Shown piece after piece: positions 38,798 to 47,828 of a DNA stretch of 64,000 bases (position 1 is its first letter; every line of letters begins with the position of its first letter). The notes beneath the pieces were generated by a model. That model was not told where the DNA came from. It made no database searches and saw nothing but the letters and a program-made list of their open reading frames with translations. Position numbers and translations under genes: made by a program. The stretch is from Roseibium alexandrii DFL-11 (GTDB lineage: Bacteria; Pseudomonadota; Alphaproteobacteria; Rhizobiales; Stappiaceae). Location: assembly GCF_000158095.2 (NCBI RefSeq), contig NZ_CM011002.1, positions 921,541-985,540 on the forward strand. The letters are read 5' to 3'.

Positions 38798-40003
38798 ATG
38801 CTTGGACTTAACAAAAAAGACACGTCGCTCTTCATCCTCGTCCTGTTGCTGGTTGTCTTTGCGCCGTTCCTTTTGAACCCGTTCCCGGAAAACTCGGAAC
38901 TCGCGCAATTCAACGCAGGCTATCCGGATCTGATGCAACGTTTCCTGATCTTCGGGATCTTCGCTATCGGCTTCAACATCCTCTTCGGTCTGACCGGGTA
39001 CCTCAGCTTTGGTCATGCCGCCTTCCTGGGGGTTGGTTCCTACGCTGGCGTTTGGATGATGAAGCTGCTGACCATGAACGTGGTGCCGGCCATCATCATA
39101 TCGGTGATCTTTGCCGGACTGTTCTCGGTCGTGGTCGGATACATCTCGCTCCGGCGCTCCGGTATCTACTTCTCGATCCTGACACTGGCGTTTGCTCAGA
39201 TGTCCTTCTCGCTCGCCTATTCGGTGCTCACTCCCATTACAAACGGGGAAACTGGCTTGCAGCTGGCGCTCGATGACCCAAGAATCTTGGGTGTGAGTCA
39301 GGTGGATGGCTCCATTCCACCGGCCAACTTCTTCGGATTGCCGATGCGCGAGAGTTTTGAACTGACAATGGGTGGCTGGCTCTTCACCTTTAATGTGGGC
39401 TACTATCTCTGCGCTGTTGTTATGATGATCGCCTTCTACATTGCGATCCGGATTTTCCGGTCTCCGTTCGGCATGATGCTGCGGGCTGTCAAATCCAACC
39501 AGCAACGGATGAATTTCACGGGTTTGAACTCCAAGCCGTACACCCTAGCTGCGTTCGTTATTTCCGGCATGTATGCCGGCCTGGCGGGTGGGTTGATGGT
39601 GGCGATGGATCCGCTTGCAGGCGCTGAGCGCATGCAGTGGACGGCGTCCGGTGAGGTGGTTTTGATGACCATTCTTGGCGGTGCTGGCACCTTGATCGGT
39701 CCAGTTCTCGGAGCTGGTTTCATCAAGTACTTCGAAAACATCTTTTCCAAGATCAACGACAACATTCTCTACGGTTGGTTCTCCGGCCTTCCAGAAGGGA
39801 TCGCTGACTTCTTGGTCTTCGTAATCCACCCCTTCATCGGTAAGGGCTGGCACCTGACGCTCGGCATCATGTTCATGCTGATCGTTATCTTCCTGCCGGG
39901 TGGCATCATGGAAGGCTTTGAGAGGATTGGCCGGCTGTTCAAGCGCAAGCCGTCCTCGAAGGAAAGCTCCGGTGGCAACCCGTCCGCAGCGCCAGCTGAA
40001 TAA
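38798..40003 (+). CDS. ABC transporter permease, LivM-type
   Basis: The second permease of the HAAT-type transporter, 401 residues with 9-10 hydrophobic segments. [28 protein letters not shown] and [20 protein letters not shown] are typical of LivM/UrtC. The hydrophilic tail ([15 protein letters not shown]) is cytoplasmic. It is three bases downstream of the LivH-type gene and 11 bases before the LivG-type gene, in one operon. Confidence 0.92.
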   Translation: MLGLNKKDTSLFILVLLLVVFAPFLLNPFPENSELAQFNAGYPDLMQRFLIFGIFAIGFNILFGLTGYLSFGHAAFLGVGSYAGVWMMKLLTMNVVPAIIISVIFAGLFSVVVGYISLRRSGIYFSILTLAFAQMSFSLAYSVLTPITNGETGLQLALDDPRILGVSQVDGSIPPANFFGLPMRESFELTMGGWLFTFNVGYYLCAVVMMIAFYIAIRIFRSPFGMMLRAVKSNQQRMNFTGLNSKPYTLAAFVISGMYAGLAGGLMVAMDPLAGAERMQWTASGEVVLMTILGGAGTLIGPVLGAGFIKYFENIFSKINDNILYGWFSGLPEGIADFLVFVIHPFIGKGWHLTLGIMFMLIVIFLPGGIMEGFERIGRLFKRKPSSKESSGGNPSAAPAE

Positions 40004-40014
40004 GGTGAACTGAT

Positions 40015-40770
40015 ATGGAAATCCTCAAAGTCGAGGGCGTGAACAAGTCATTTGGCGGACTTCGAGCTCTTAACAACGTCAATTTCAGTGTGGAAGAGGG
40101 CACGGTTCACGCGATCATCGGTCCGAACGGTGCTGGAAAATCGACATTCCTCAACTGCATGATTGGACGTCTGGCGCCGGATACGGGGACCGTGATGTTC
40201 GGGGATATCTCCCTGACCGGCATGAAACCACACGAGATCAATCAGGTCGGTGTTTCACGGGTGTTTCAAACGCCCGAGATTTTCGGAGACCTGACCTTGA
40301 TGGAAAACATCATGATCCCGGCATTTGCAAAGCGGGACGGAGAATTCGCGCTCCACGCCTTTGCACGGGTGGATCAGGATGCGGAGATCCGGGACAAAGC
40401 CATGCATATGCTGGAAGATGTCGGTCTTGCCGAAAAGCACAGCACCACCGCAAGCTCTTTGTCGCGCGGTGACAAACGCCGGCTGGAACTTGCGATGTGC
40501 TTGTCTCAGGATCCGAAACTTCTGCTACTGGACGAGCCGACGGCTGGCATGTCCCGGGCAGACACCAATAACACCATCGATCTTTTGAAACGCATCGGCG
40601 ACCGCGGCATCACGAAGGTGGTCATTGAGCACGACATGCACGTTGTGTTCTCGCTGGCCGAAAAGGTTTCCGTTCTGGCTCAAGGCGCGATCATCGCCGA
40701 AGGTAAGCCGGAAGACATCAAGGGAGATCCGAAAGTTCAGGAAGCCTATCTCGGAGGAGCGCACCTGTGA
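40015..40770 (+). CDS. ABC transporter ATPase, LivG-type
   Basis: A 251-residue nucleotide-binding subunit. Walker A is GPNGAGKST (36-44), Walker B LLLLDEPTAGM (Asp173, Glu174) and the switch His is in IEHDMHVVFSLAEKV. The ABC signature is degenerate: LSRGDKR (149-155) instead of the common LSGGQ or LSYGQ. It overlaps the LivF-type gene by four bases (GTGA). Paired with LivF it should energise uptake. Confidence 0.92.
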   Translation: MEILKVEGVNKSFGGLRALNNVNFSVEEGTVHAIIGPNGAGKSTFLNCMIGRLAPDTGTVMFGDISLTGMKPHEINQVGVSRVFQTPEIFGDLTLMENIMIPAFAKRDGEFALHAFARVDQDAEIRDKAMHMLEDVGLAEKHSTTASSLSRGDKRRLELAMCLSQDPKLLLLDEPTAGMSRADTNNTIDLLKRIGDRGITKVVIEHDMHVVFSLAEKVSVLAQGAIIAEGKPEDIKGDPKVQEAYLGGAHL

Positions 40771-41546
40771 CCATTCTCGAAGATCAATTTGTCGGCAAGA
40801 CCGCACCGGCTGTTCAGCCAAAGAGAGCCCGCGGTGGCGCGCCTGCGTTCTTCTCTGCCTGGGATCTGCATGGGTACTACGGCGAGAGCTACATCGTACA
40901 GGGTGTCAACTTCGATGTGCGTGAAGGTGAAATTCTCGCACTTCTCGGCCGGAACGGTGCCGGCAAGACCTCCACCTTGAGAACAATTGCCCGTATGGAC
41001 GACCCAGCGCTGACCCATGGGGAGATATGGCTCGACCACAAGCCGTTACACGAGATGAAAAGTTTTCAGGCTGCCCAAAATGGCGTTGGTCTGGTGCCTG
41101 AGGACCGCTGTATAATTCCCGGCCTTACGGTTCAGGAAAACCTGGAGCTATCTCAGATCGCTGAACCCAAGGGCTGGTCAATTGAGCGGATCTATGAACA
41201 TTTCCCACGGCTTGCCGAGCGCCGGGCCCAGGATGCCGTGACGATGTCCGGTGGTGAGCAGCAGATGCTAGCGGTTGCGCGCATCCTTGCGCGGGATATC
41301 AAGCTTCTGCTGCTGGATGAGCCTTATGAAGGTCTGGCGCCTGTCATCGTTCAGGAAATTGAACGCATCCTTGAAGGCGTGAAGGATCTTGGCATGACCA
41401 CGATTATCGTTGAGCAAAACGCTATCGCCGCGCTTCACTTGGCTGACAGGGCAGTGATCCTTGATATGGGCGAGGTTGTTTTTGACGGCACGGCGCAAGA
41501 GGTGCTCGACAATGCAGAACTCCGCCAGGAGTATCTGGCGATCTAA
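40767..41546 (+). CDS. ABC transporter ATPase, LivF-type
   Basis: A 259-residue nucleotide-binding subunit with Walker A GRNGAGKTS (61-69), canonical signature MSGGEQQML, Walker B LLLLDEPYEGL and switch His replaced by Gln-Asn (IIVEQNAIAAL), as is usual for LivF. The start GTG overlaps the LivG stop. About 30 extra residues precede the first beta strand compared with E. coli LivF. A strong terminator follows at 41570-41600, closing the operon. Confidence 0.92.
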   Translation: MTILEDQFVGKTAPAVQPKRARGGAPAFFSAWDLHGYYGESYIVQGVNFDVREGEILALLGRNGAGKTSTLRTIARMDDPALTHGEIWLDHKPLHEMKSFQAAQNGVGLVPEDRCIIPGLTVQENLELSQIAEPKGWSIERIYEHFPRLAERRAQDAVTMSGGEQQMLAVARILARDIKLLLLDEPYEGLAPVIVQEIERILEGVKDLGMTTIIVEQNAIAALHLADRAVILDMGEVVFDGTAQEVLDNAELRQEYLAI

Positions 41547-41569
41547 AGCTCTCCGGTTTTAACGGATGA

Positions 41570-41600
41570 AAAAAGGCCGGCGCATGCGCCGGCTTTTTTT
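41570..41600 (+). terminator. Strong intrinsic terminator of the ABC transporter operon
   Basis: GCCGGCGCATGCGCCGGC (41576-41593) is a perfect palindrome flanked by an A run before and seven T after, so it can stop transcription from either side. Confidence 0.92.
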
Positions 41601-41676
41601 GGTCAGTTGTTCGTCCGGCAGTGCCGCTTATAGTGGAAACATATTTTCTATTGATTCTGCGGGCTAGGGCGGCGAG

Positions 41677-42777
41677 ATGTCCATACTACGATCTGAACTT
41701 CCGAGCATTGTCGGGTTTCTTGCCTTTGTTGTCTTCAAACTGCTGGGCGACAGCTTGAAACCGGCCGCAGTTGGAACCGTCGGCAGCCTTATCCTGCTCG
41801 TGCTGATCTTCATTGTTGTCATGTGGTGTGCTTTTTCGGTCGTGCGGCACGCAGAGTGCCTCGCAACGCTCTTTGGCGAACCGTATGGCACCTTGATCCT
41901 GACGCTGGCAGTGATCGGCATTGAAGTGGCGCTGATCGTTGCGATCATGCTGTCCGGCGATGCAGTTCCGACCATGGCGCGAGACACGATGTTCTCTGTT
42001 GTAATGATCGTCTTGAATGGCTTGGTCGGGCTTTGTCTGTTGCTGGGTGGCCTGAAGCACCGCAACCAGACCTATAATCTTCAAGGCGCGAACGCGTTTT
42101 TGTCCGTGCTTGTACCGCTCGCAATATTTGCTCTTGTGTTGCCGCGCATCACCCATTCCGCTCCAGGTGGCGAACTGTCGCCGCTTCAAGTCGGCTTTGA
42201 AATCGTGATGTCGGTAATTCTCTATGGTGTTTTCCTGGCTATTCAGACCGTGACGCACAGCGATATTTTCCGCCAGCCGGATCACGCAGATGATGACGAT
42301 CATCACCATGATGTTGTTGTGCGAACCGTGCCGTTCCATGTGATTGGTCTGTTGGGTGCACTTTTACCGATCATTCTCCTTTCAAAGAGCTTGGCTCTTT
42401 ATGTAGAGTTCGGCATTGCAGCCGTCGGCGCGCCAATTGCCCTCAGCGGCTTCATTGTCGCGGCGCTTGTCTTGATGCCGGAGGGGATGAGCGCGGTGCA
42501 GGCTGCACGGGAAAACAAGCTTCAGCGGGCCGTCAACATTTGTCTCGGTTCCGCGGTCGCAACAATCGGCCTGACCGTTCCGGCCGTCCTGATAGTTGGA
42601 TGGGTAACCGGCTTGCGGGTTGAATTGGGTCTGGAAACGACCGAGATCGTCTTGTTGGTCCTGACCTTGTTTGTGAGCCTTTTGACCTTCGGCAGCCGCA
42701 CAACGAATTATCTGCAGGGAGCTGTGCACCTCGCCTTGTTCGCAGCTTATATCATGTTGATCTTCGACCTTTCCTGA
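41677..42777 (+). CDS. chaA: Calcium/sodium:proton antiporter, ChaA family
   Basis: A 366-residue CaCA-superfamily exchanger of the inner membrane. ARHAECLA-like and GEPYGTLILTLAVIGIEVALI in the first repeat, and GAPIALSGFIVAALVLMPEG in the second, carry the paired acidic cation-site residues. A His/Asp-rich cytoplasmic loop (DHADDDDHHHD) separates the two halves, as expected for the acidic loop of these exchangers. It stands alone after the ABC operon terminator. Ca2+/H+ versus K+ or Na+/H+ exchange cannot be decided from sequence. Confidence 0.9.
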   Translation: MSILRSELPSIVGFLAFVVFKLLGDSLKPAAVGTVGSLILLVLIFIVVMWCAFSVVRHAECLATLFGEPYGTLILTLAVIGIEVALIVAIMLSGDAVPTMARDTMFSVVMIVLNGLVGLCLLLGGLKHRNQTYNLQGANAFLSVLVPLAIFALVLPRITHSAPGGELSPLQVGFEIVMSVILYGVFLAIQTVTHSDIFRQPDHADDDDHHHDVVVRTVPFHVIGLLGALLPIILLSKSLALYVEFGIAAVGAPIALSGFIVAALVLMPEGMSAVQAARENKLQRAVNICLGSAVATIGLTVPAVLIVGWVTGLRVELGLETTEIVLLVLTLFVSLLTFGSRTTNYLQGAVHLALFAAYIMLIFDLS

Positions 42778-42887
42778 AGGTTGTATCCAGTGACCACGGA
42801 CTTGGGCCAAGCGACGGTTGGACTGTCGCCGCAAATATGATTTGGTGGGTGCATCTTCTATTCTTCATCCCTTGATTCCGGTTGCCT

Positions 42888-43832
42888 ATGCTGCTCCTTT
42901 CTGAAGACCAAACCCGCCACGCTCTGCCGTTCCCAGCTCTTATCGATGCGTTGGAGGAAATTTTCCGGTCTGGATGCGTGATGCCGACCCGTCACCACCA
43001 CGACATGGAAATGTCGGGAGAACCGGACGCGACCATGCTCTTGATGCCGGCGTGGGTGCCGGGTGAATACGCGGGTGTGAAGGTGGTCAACGTCATGCCT
43101 GGAAACTCTGCGCGTGGATTGCCCGCGGTCGCGGCGCAGTATCTTCTGTCTTCCGCCAAGACCGGCGAAATGCTGGCTCTGATTGACGGGGGCGAGCTGA
43201 CAGCCCGGCGGACGGCGGCTGCATCCGCGCTAGCAGCCAAATATCTCGCCCGGGAAGACGCTGGTCATTTGCTGATTGTCGGAACTGGCCGCCTTGCCCC
43301 AAATCTTGTGGCCGCGCACATGGCGGTTCGGCCGATCAAGCAGGTGACAATTTGGGGCCGTTCGAAGGAAAAGGCAGCTGACCTTGCCCGCCATGTTGGT
43401 GCAACCTATCCGGTTTCAGTGACTGTTGCCGGTCATCTGGAGGATGTTCTCGGCAAGGCGGATATCATTAGCGCGGCGACACTTTCCAACGAACCGCTTA
43501 TCAAGGGTGCCCTCGTCAAACCGGGCGCTCATGTCGATTTGGTGGGTGCGTTCAAGCCCTCCATGCGCGAAAGCGACGACGATCTGGTCCAACGCGCCGA
43601 TCTCTATGTCGATACCCGCGACGGCTGCCTGGTGGAGGGTGGGGACGTGGTCCAGCCCCTTCAAGCTGGAGTGATCAGAGCAGAGGACGTCAAGGCAGAC
43701 CTTTACGACCTGTGCCGAGGCACCCATCCAGGCCGACAGTCCGATGATGCGGTGACCTTCTTCAAATCTGTCGGGGCAGCTCTGGAAGATCTTGCGGGCG
43801 CCATGCTCGCCTACAAGACGGCAAGCAAATAG
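42888..43832 (+). CDS. Ornithine cyclodeaminase / mu-crystallin family protein
   Basis: A 314-residue NAD(P)-binding protein from ATG 42888 (a TTG at 42882 is also in frame). The region GVKVVNVMPGNSARGLPAV, then LIDGGELTARRTAAASALAAKYL and the nucleotide motif LIVGTGRLAPNLVAAH are typical of this family. Members include ornithine cyclodeaminase, alanine dehydrogenase and delta-1-pyrroline-2-carboxylate reductase; the exact reaction is uncertain. It stands alone and converges with the acetyltransferase gene. Confidence 0.85.
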   Translation: MLLLSEDQTRHALPFPALIDALEEIFRSGCVMPTRHHHDMEMSGEPDATMLLMPAWVPGEYAGVKVVNVMPGNSARGLPAVAAQYLLSSAKTGEMLALIDGGELTARRTAAASALAAKYLAREDAGHLLIVGTGRLAPNLVAAHMAVRPIKQVTIWGRSKEKAADLARHVGATYPVSVTVAGHLEDVLGKADIISAATLSNEPLIKGALVKPGAHVDLVGAFKPSMRESDDDLVQRADLYVDTRDGCLVEGGDVVQPLQAGVIRAEDVKADLYDLCRGTHPGRQSDDAVTFFKSVGAALEDLAGAMLAYKTASK

Positions 43833-43834
43833 AT

Positions 43835-44686
43835 TTATCCGAGTTCAAATGTCGTGATTCCGAATGTCTGATCAAGCGGCAGATCAGGAGCAGGTCCCTT
43901 ATACATCCTGAACGTTTCGAATTCCGGTGACATCTCGTGTTTCTCGGCAAGCAAGAGGGCTGCCGCGTTCGGCTCCGGGATGTCCAGTATGAGTGGCTGG
44001 CCTTTCACTTGACCGGCGAGCGTGCGGAACAAAGCGTCCGCGATTTCCGGGGTGTCGGCGAACAGTGGCCCGATTTTGAACCCTTCCAGACACTGACGCA
44101 GAACACCAAATCCTTGAACTTCGCCGTTTTCGACAAAAGCGAAACCTCGACGAGTTTTTGATGTGGTTGCGGTCCAGAGTTTTAGGAACTCTGTTCGCTC
44201 ATCGGGGAAAAACGGGCGGTCATAGTCCCGGATCGACGGAAACAGGCCTTGGCCGAGCGGTGTGAGCCGGGCATCCATCGGGGTGTCGCACGCTGAAATG
44301 CCGGCGTAGCGCACATTCCGGTAGACGGGTTTAAATCCATGCTTTGCGTAGCGCGGCGTTTGTTCTTTCACCGCATCCAGGCCAACTGTTCGACCGTCAA
44401 GATAGGTCATGGCGTGATCCCAGATCAATTGCCCATGCCCTTTGGCGCGGTGATCCGGGTGCGTGATAAAAAGGCCGATGAACCCGAAACCATCGCCGTA
44501 ACGAACACCGGAGATGACTGTGACAAGTTCCCCATCGATTTCGCCAGCGAAAAAACCGGAATGATCCGCCTCCAAAAACGTCAAGCCATCTTCATGACCC
44601 GGGTTCCAGCCTTCGTGCGCGGCCCAGTCGATTGCGGTCTGGATATCCTCGGCGTTCAAGTTTCTTATGTTCAATTGGACAGCCAT
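43835..44686 (-). CDS. Two-domain GNAT acetyltransferase (YitH-like)
   Basis: A 283-residue protein from ATG 44686, which has GGAGG seven bases before it; upstream in-frame codons lack a ribosome site. The N-terminal GNAT domain carries the acetyl-CoA motif THPDHRAKGHGQLIW. The C-terminal half (GFGVLRQCLEGFKIGPLFAD, then ILDIPEPNAAALLLAEKHEM) resembles the Acetyltransf_18/DUF1248-type domain that follows GNAT in YitH-like proteins. The acceptor is unknown. Its stop lies two bases from the opposing ornithine-cyclodeaminase-like gene. Confidence 0.85.
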   Translation of the reverse strand: MAVQLNIRNLNAEDIQTAIDWAAHEGWNPGHEDGLTFLEADHSGFFAGEIDGELVTVISGVRYGDGFGFIGLFITHPDHRAKGHGQLIWDHAMTYLDGRTVGLDAVKEQTPRYAKHGFKPVYRNVRYAGISACDTPMDARLTPLGQGLFPSIRDYDRPFFPDERTEFLKLWTATTSKTRRGFAFVENGEVQGFGVLRQCLEGFKIGPLFADTPEIADALFRTLAGQVKGQPLILDIPEPNAAALLLAEKHEMSPEFETFRMYKGPAPDLPLDQTFGITTFELG

Positions 44687-44950
44687 GGTGCCTCCGAAGC
44701 GTGCGCGTTTGTTGGACTGACAAGACCATAAAACGAGTCGATCAGGGCTTAAAATAGGCATTCAGCCGGCAACTGCCGTGAAATGATAGAAATCCGGTCT
44801 CAATTTTACTAAGTAATTTCCTGATGTTGCAGCCGGTTTGGTGTTTTTGTGACCAAGACCACATGTCTGGCGCCGTCCGGTGCTATAATCCATCCAAACA
44901 AACGGCTGCGATCCTGCGCCGTGTTGTGCGTGATTTTTCAGGAGACCGTC

Positions 44951-45628
44951 ATGAAGACCGCGTTTGGCATCTTCTCGCTCTATCCGAAATCCTTGGCAGC
45001 TGGTTTGGCCGCGGCCGGTATTGTGGCTAGTTCTGGCGCTGGTTTTGCCGAGCCATTGGCCCTCGTCTTGGACAAGTCAAAGGCTGTCGCTTTTCCAGCA
45101 TTCAGTGAACTCTCTGCCGGAGATGTGGTTGAGCTCGGCAATTCCGGACACATTGACCTTCTAGACTACAGCGCCTGCCGCGAGGTGAGGATTACCGCCG
45201 GCCGTGTAGTCTTCACGTCCACCGGATACGAAGTCGATGGGGGAGAAGAAAAGGAACTGAGGGCAGGCAATTGCCTGCAGGCGGAAAGCGGAACGGATCC
45301 GGACACTGCCGACAAGGGCCTGACCGTCACACTTCGCAGCATAAAGGCGGCCAACAAAACAGCAGCCTCGTTGATGCTCCGTTTCGACGACCAGCTGAAG
45401 ACCGAATATGACAGTGTGTTCGTGTCCTTTGAAGGTGGTGAACCGAAACGGTTCGAACTCGGTGAGAATGTCTTGACCGATATGCCGGTCCGGGATGAGG
45501 AGACCGACAAGATCGACGTGCAGCTCTTTTTGCAGAGCAGCACGGCCGATGGTGAAGTTGTCATGCGGGAGTTTACGATCGATCCGGCGACTGTTGGACG
45601 GAAGACGGCTGTCGTAGTTGTAAAATGA
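44951..45628 (+). CDS. Secreted protein of unknown function coupled to the adenylate cyclase
   Basis: A 225-residue protein from ATG 44951 (GGAGA upstream) with a signal peptide ending near SGAGFAEP. The mature part contains AFSELSAGDVVELGNSGHIDLLDYSACREVRITAGRV, reminiscent of a FecR/periplasmic beta-rich module, with two Cys that could pair (YSACRE and AGNCLQ). No enzyme motif is seen. The stop overlaps the cyclase start (ATGA), so it is translated with the CHASE2 cyclase. A role as periplasmic sensor partner is inference. Confidence 0.7.
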   Translation: MKTAFGIFSLYPKSLAAGLAAAGIVASSGAGFAEPLALVLDKSKAVAFPAFSELSAGDVVELGNSGHIDLLDYSACREVRITAGRVVFTSTGYEVDGGEEKELRAGNCLQAESGTDPDTADKGLTVTLRSIKAANKTAASLMLRFDDQLKTEYDSVFVSFEGGEPKRFELGENVLTDMPVRDEETDKIDVQLFLQSSTADGEVVMREFTIDPATVGRKTAVVVVK

Positions 45629-47562
45629 CAGCGGGGCGTCCGTTTTCAGTCCATTTACTTGGCCGCAAACGGCTGACTGTAGTAATCGCGTTTCTGGCAC
45701 TTGCAGCCGGAACGATCCTCGGTCTCGGCGCCCAAAACGCCATTTGGGAAGGCTGGTTTGTAGATCGGCTTTTTCAAGCCAAGTCTCTGTTGTCTTCAGA
45801 AAACAAAAGCGAAAGAGCACCGGTGGCCGTTGTCGGGCTTGATCAGGTGTCTCTGAATTCCGACCGGCTGGCGACAGTCCCTCGTGTTTTCATGAGCCCA
45901 GTATTGGCAACAGCAGGGCAGGCGGTTCTTGACGCTGGCGCGGCGGGCGTCGGCTATGATTTCGTTTTTGCATTTAGTGCTGACTCATTTGCTGACCCCA
46001 ACACGGGCGAGGAGCGCTTGCGTGGTTTTGACCGGCCGTTCCTCAGGTTTCTCTATCAAAACCGCGGTAAGGTCTTTGTGTCCCGCACCAGTACAGGCGT
46101 GCCGCACCGTGCTATTTCCGCCGCTGCCGGCACGTCCGGGGTCCGCTTTGCCGAAGTTTCACCTGATACGGATGGCGTTGTCCGCCGGCATACGCCAGAG
46201 CTTCCGCTCATAGATTCTCCTTTATTGATTGATGCCTTGTTGGCGAGCGCGGAAGCCTCCGTTTCGACAAGCTACACGATGATCCCGGAGCATCGGCTTG
46301 CGTCATCGATACCCTACCTGTCCTTGATTGATTTGCTGGCGCTGACCGAAACAGAAGCAGGGCGCGAGGCCATCAAGGCGTTTTCTCAAGACCGGGTTAT
46401 CCTGTTTGGCAGCACCATGCCAAATGAGGATGAGCATCTATATTCTGACCGGTTTTTACCGCAACTGAATGCTGCGATTGCTGAAACGGGTAAGAGTGGC
46501 CGTCCAGGAGTCCGGCATGCGACTGCCGGGGTTTTTGTTTTAGCCGATATGGTCGGGGCGGCTTTGTCGGGCCGCATTGCCCTGGATCCGCCGACTGGCA
46601 CGTTAGTGATCCTGGCACTCGCCTTTGCAATTGGCGGGACGGTCGCTGGCCTGCTTTTGCCGCTCCCGGTTTTGCCAGTGGTGGCCGTTGCCGGAATTTC
46701 AGTTGCGTTCGGCATCAGTCTCATTGGATTGCAATCGGGCTATCTGATTGCGCCGGGTGTTGCGCCTGTGGCTGTGGTAACTTCCATGATTGTGGCCGCG
46801 ATTGGTAAGGTTGGCGTTTTGCAGCGGCGGCAACGATCCCTGGTCAACCTGTTCGGTCACTATCTGTCCGAGGATGTGATCAAGCAAATGGCGGATTCCG
46901 AGGAACTTCCAGCCCTTGGAGGTGAAACGCGCCACGTGGTCGTGGCGTTTCTCGACATCGTCGGATTTACGAAGATGTCCGAAAAACTGCCCGATCACGA
47001 GGTGGTTCGGGTGGTCAACACGTGTTTTGATATGATCGGTCAGGTCATTACCGAGCATGGCGGTTACATCGATAAATACATTGGCGATGCCATCATGGCT
47101 GTCTGGAATGCGCCGAACACGGTCGAAAACCCTGAACAAGCGGCCGTCGATGCTTCTCGTGAGATCATAGCCCTGCTGGATGAGATCCGAAAAGAGACAG
47201 GCCAGAGCAGCCTCGATCTCCGCATTGCCTTGAATGCCGGTCCTGTGCTTGTCGGAGACATTGGCGGAGAACACCGGCGCTCCTTCACGGTTATGGGCAC
47301 CACCGTCAACACGGCCAGCCGGATTGAAAGCGTTGCGAAAGACCGAAAGGTTCGGCTGGCGTTCAGCGACCCGGTCGCTAGCAATTTGCAAGATGGATAT
47401 CCCGTCAAAAGCATCTGGAGCGGCAGATTGCGCGGCCTCAGCCATGACACTCATGTTTTCACGGTCGATGACCCTGCCGTGTTCATGGAGGGCGAAACAC
47501 CGTCAGTACCGGGCGGCGATGCATCGGCACCACCGGTCAACTTGTTCAAAGTCTCAAATTAG
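45625..47562 (+). CDS. CHASE2-domain adenylate/guanylate cyclase
   Basis: A 645-residue membrane class III cyclase. One N-terminal helix precedes a large extracytoplasmic CHASE2 domain (about 45-295), then three membrane helices (about 300-385) lead to the cytosolic catalytic domain. Metal Asp444 (FLDIVGF) and Asp488 (IGDAIMAVW), the purine-specifying Lys484, and the transition-state Asn562/Arg566 are all present, so it should be active, more likely on ATP. The start overlaps the preceding secreted protein's stop. The likely input is a periplasmic signal. Confidence 0.92.
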   Translation: MTAGRPFSVHLLGRKRLTVVIAFLALAAGTILGLGAQNAIWEGWFVDRLFQAKSLLSSENKSERAPVAVVGLDQVSLNSDRLATVPRVFMSPVLATAGQAVLDAGAAGVGYDFVFAFSADSFADPNTGEERLRGFDRPFLRFLYQNRGKVFVSRTSTGVPHRAISAAAGTSGVRFAEVSPDTDGVVRRHTPELPLIDSPLLIDALLASAEASVSTSYTMIPEHRLASSIPYLSLIDLLALTETEAGREAIKAFSQDRVILFGSTMPNEDEHLYSDRFLPQLNAAIAETGKSGRPGVRHATAGVFVLADMVGAALSGRIALDPPTGTLVILALAFAIGGTVAGLLLPLPVLPVVAVAGISVAFGISLIGLQSGYLIAPGVAPVAVVTSMIVAAIGKVGVLQRRQRSLVNLFGHYLSEDVIKQMADSEELPALGGETRHVVVAFLDIVGFTKMSEKLPDHEVVRVVNTCFDMIGQVITEHGGYIDKYIGDAIMAVWNAPNTVENPEQAAVDASREIIALLDEIRKETGQSSLDLRIALNAGPVLVGDIGGEHRRSFTVMGTTVNTASRIESVAKDRKVRLAFSDPVASNLQDGYPVKSIWSGRLRGLSHDTHVFTVDDPAVFMEGETPSVPGGDASAPPVNLFKVSN

Positions 47563-47755
47563 TCTTTGAGGCGTTGATACCTTCTTTCTAATCACCTGAA
47601 ACCAAGTTGCTGCCAGGTTGTTCGCGATTTAGGGGCGGAGGTTCTGTCCAGTAGCGCTCCCCGGAGGCAGCTAAAGCATACGCATTGCTCTAAAGGTTCG
47701 GAGACCCAGCGCTTTTGGCCGGGCAATTTGATCTGTTGTCCGGACCACTTGATGC
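47563..47755. other. Spacer after the cyclase, possible small RNA (weak)
   Basis: About 190 bases with no open frame of note. It contains two copies of the self-complementary AGCGCT and a GCTAAAGCATACGCATTGCTCTAAAG block, and runs into a strong terminator. A structured noncoding RNA or a cyclase 3' UTR are both possible; I have no sequence-family match. Confidence 0.2.
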
Positions 47756-47786
47756 GAAAAAAGGCCGGTTTTTGACCGGCCTTTTA
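47756..47786 (+). terminator. Bidirectional terminator between cyclase and caspase-like genes
   Basis: AAAAGGCCGG pairs with CCGGCCTTTT (core 47763-47768 with 47776-47781), flanked by A run and T run. It can end both the cyclase transcript and the convergent caspase-like transcript. Confidence 0.85.
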
Positions 47787-47828
47787 TGTCTTGTTCAGTG
47801 TCCCGACAAGCGGGGCTTACGCGATCTG

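Noticed and set aside
38615..39505. 296-codon minus-strand frame over the LivH/LivM genes
   Set aside because: Antisense shadow of two clear permease genes; the product is hydrophilic with His/Asp repeats produced by reading helices backwards.
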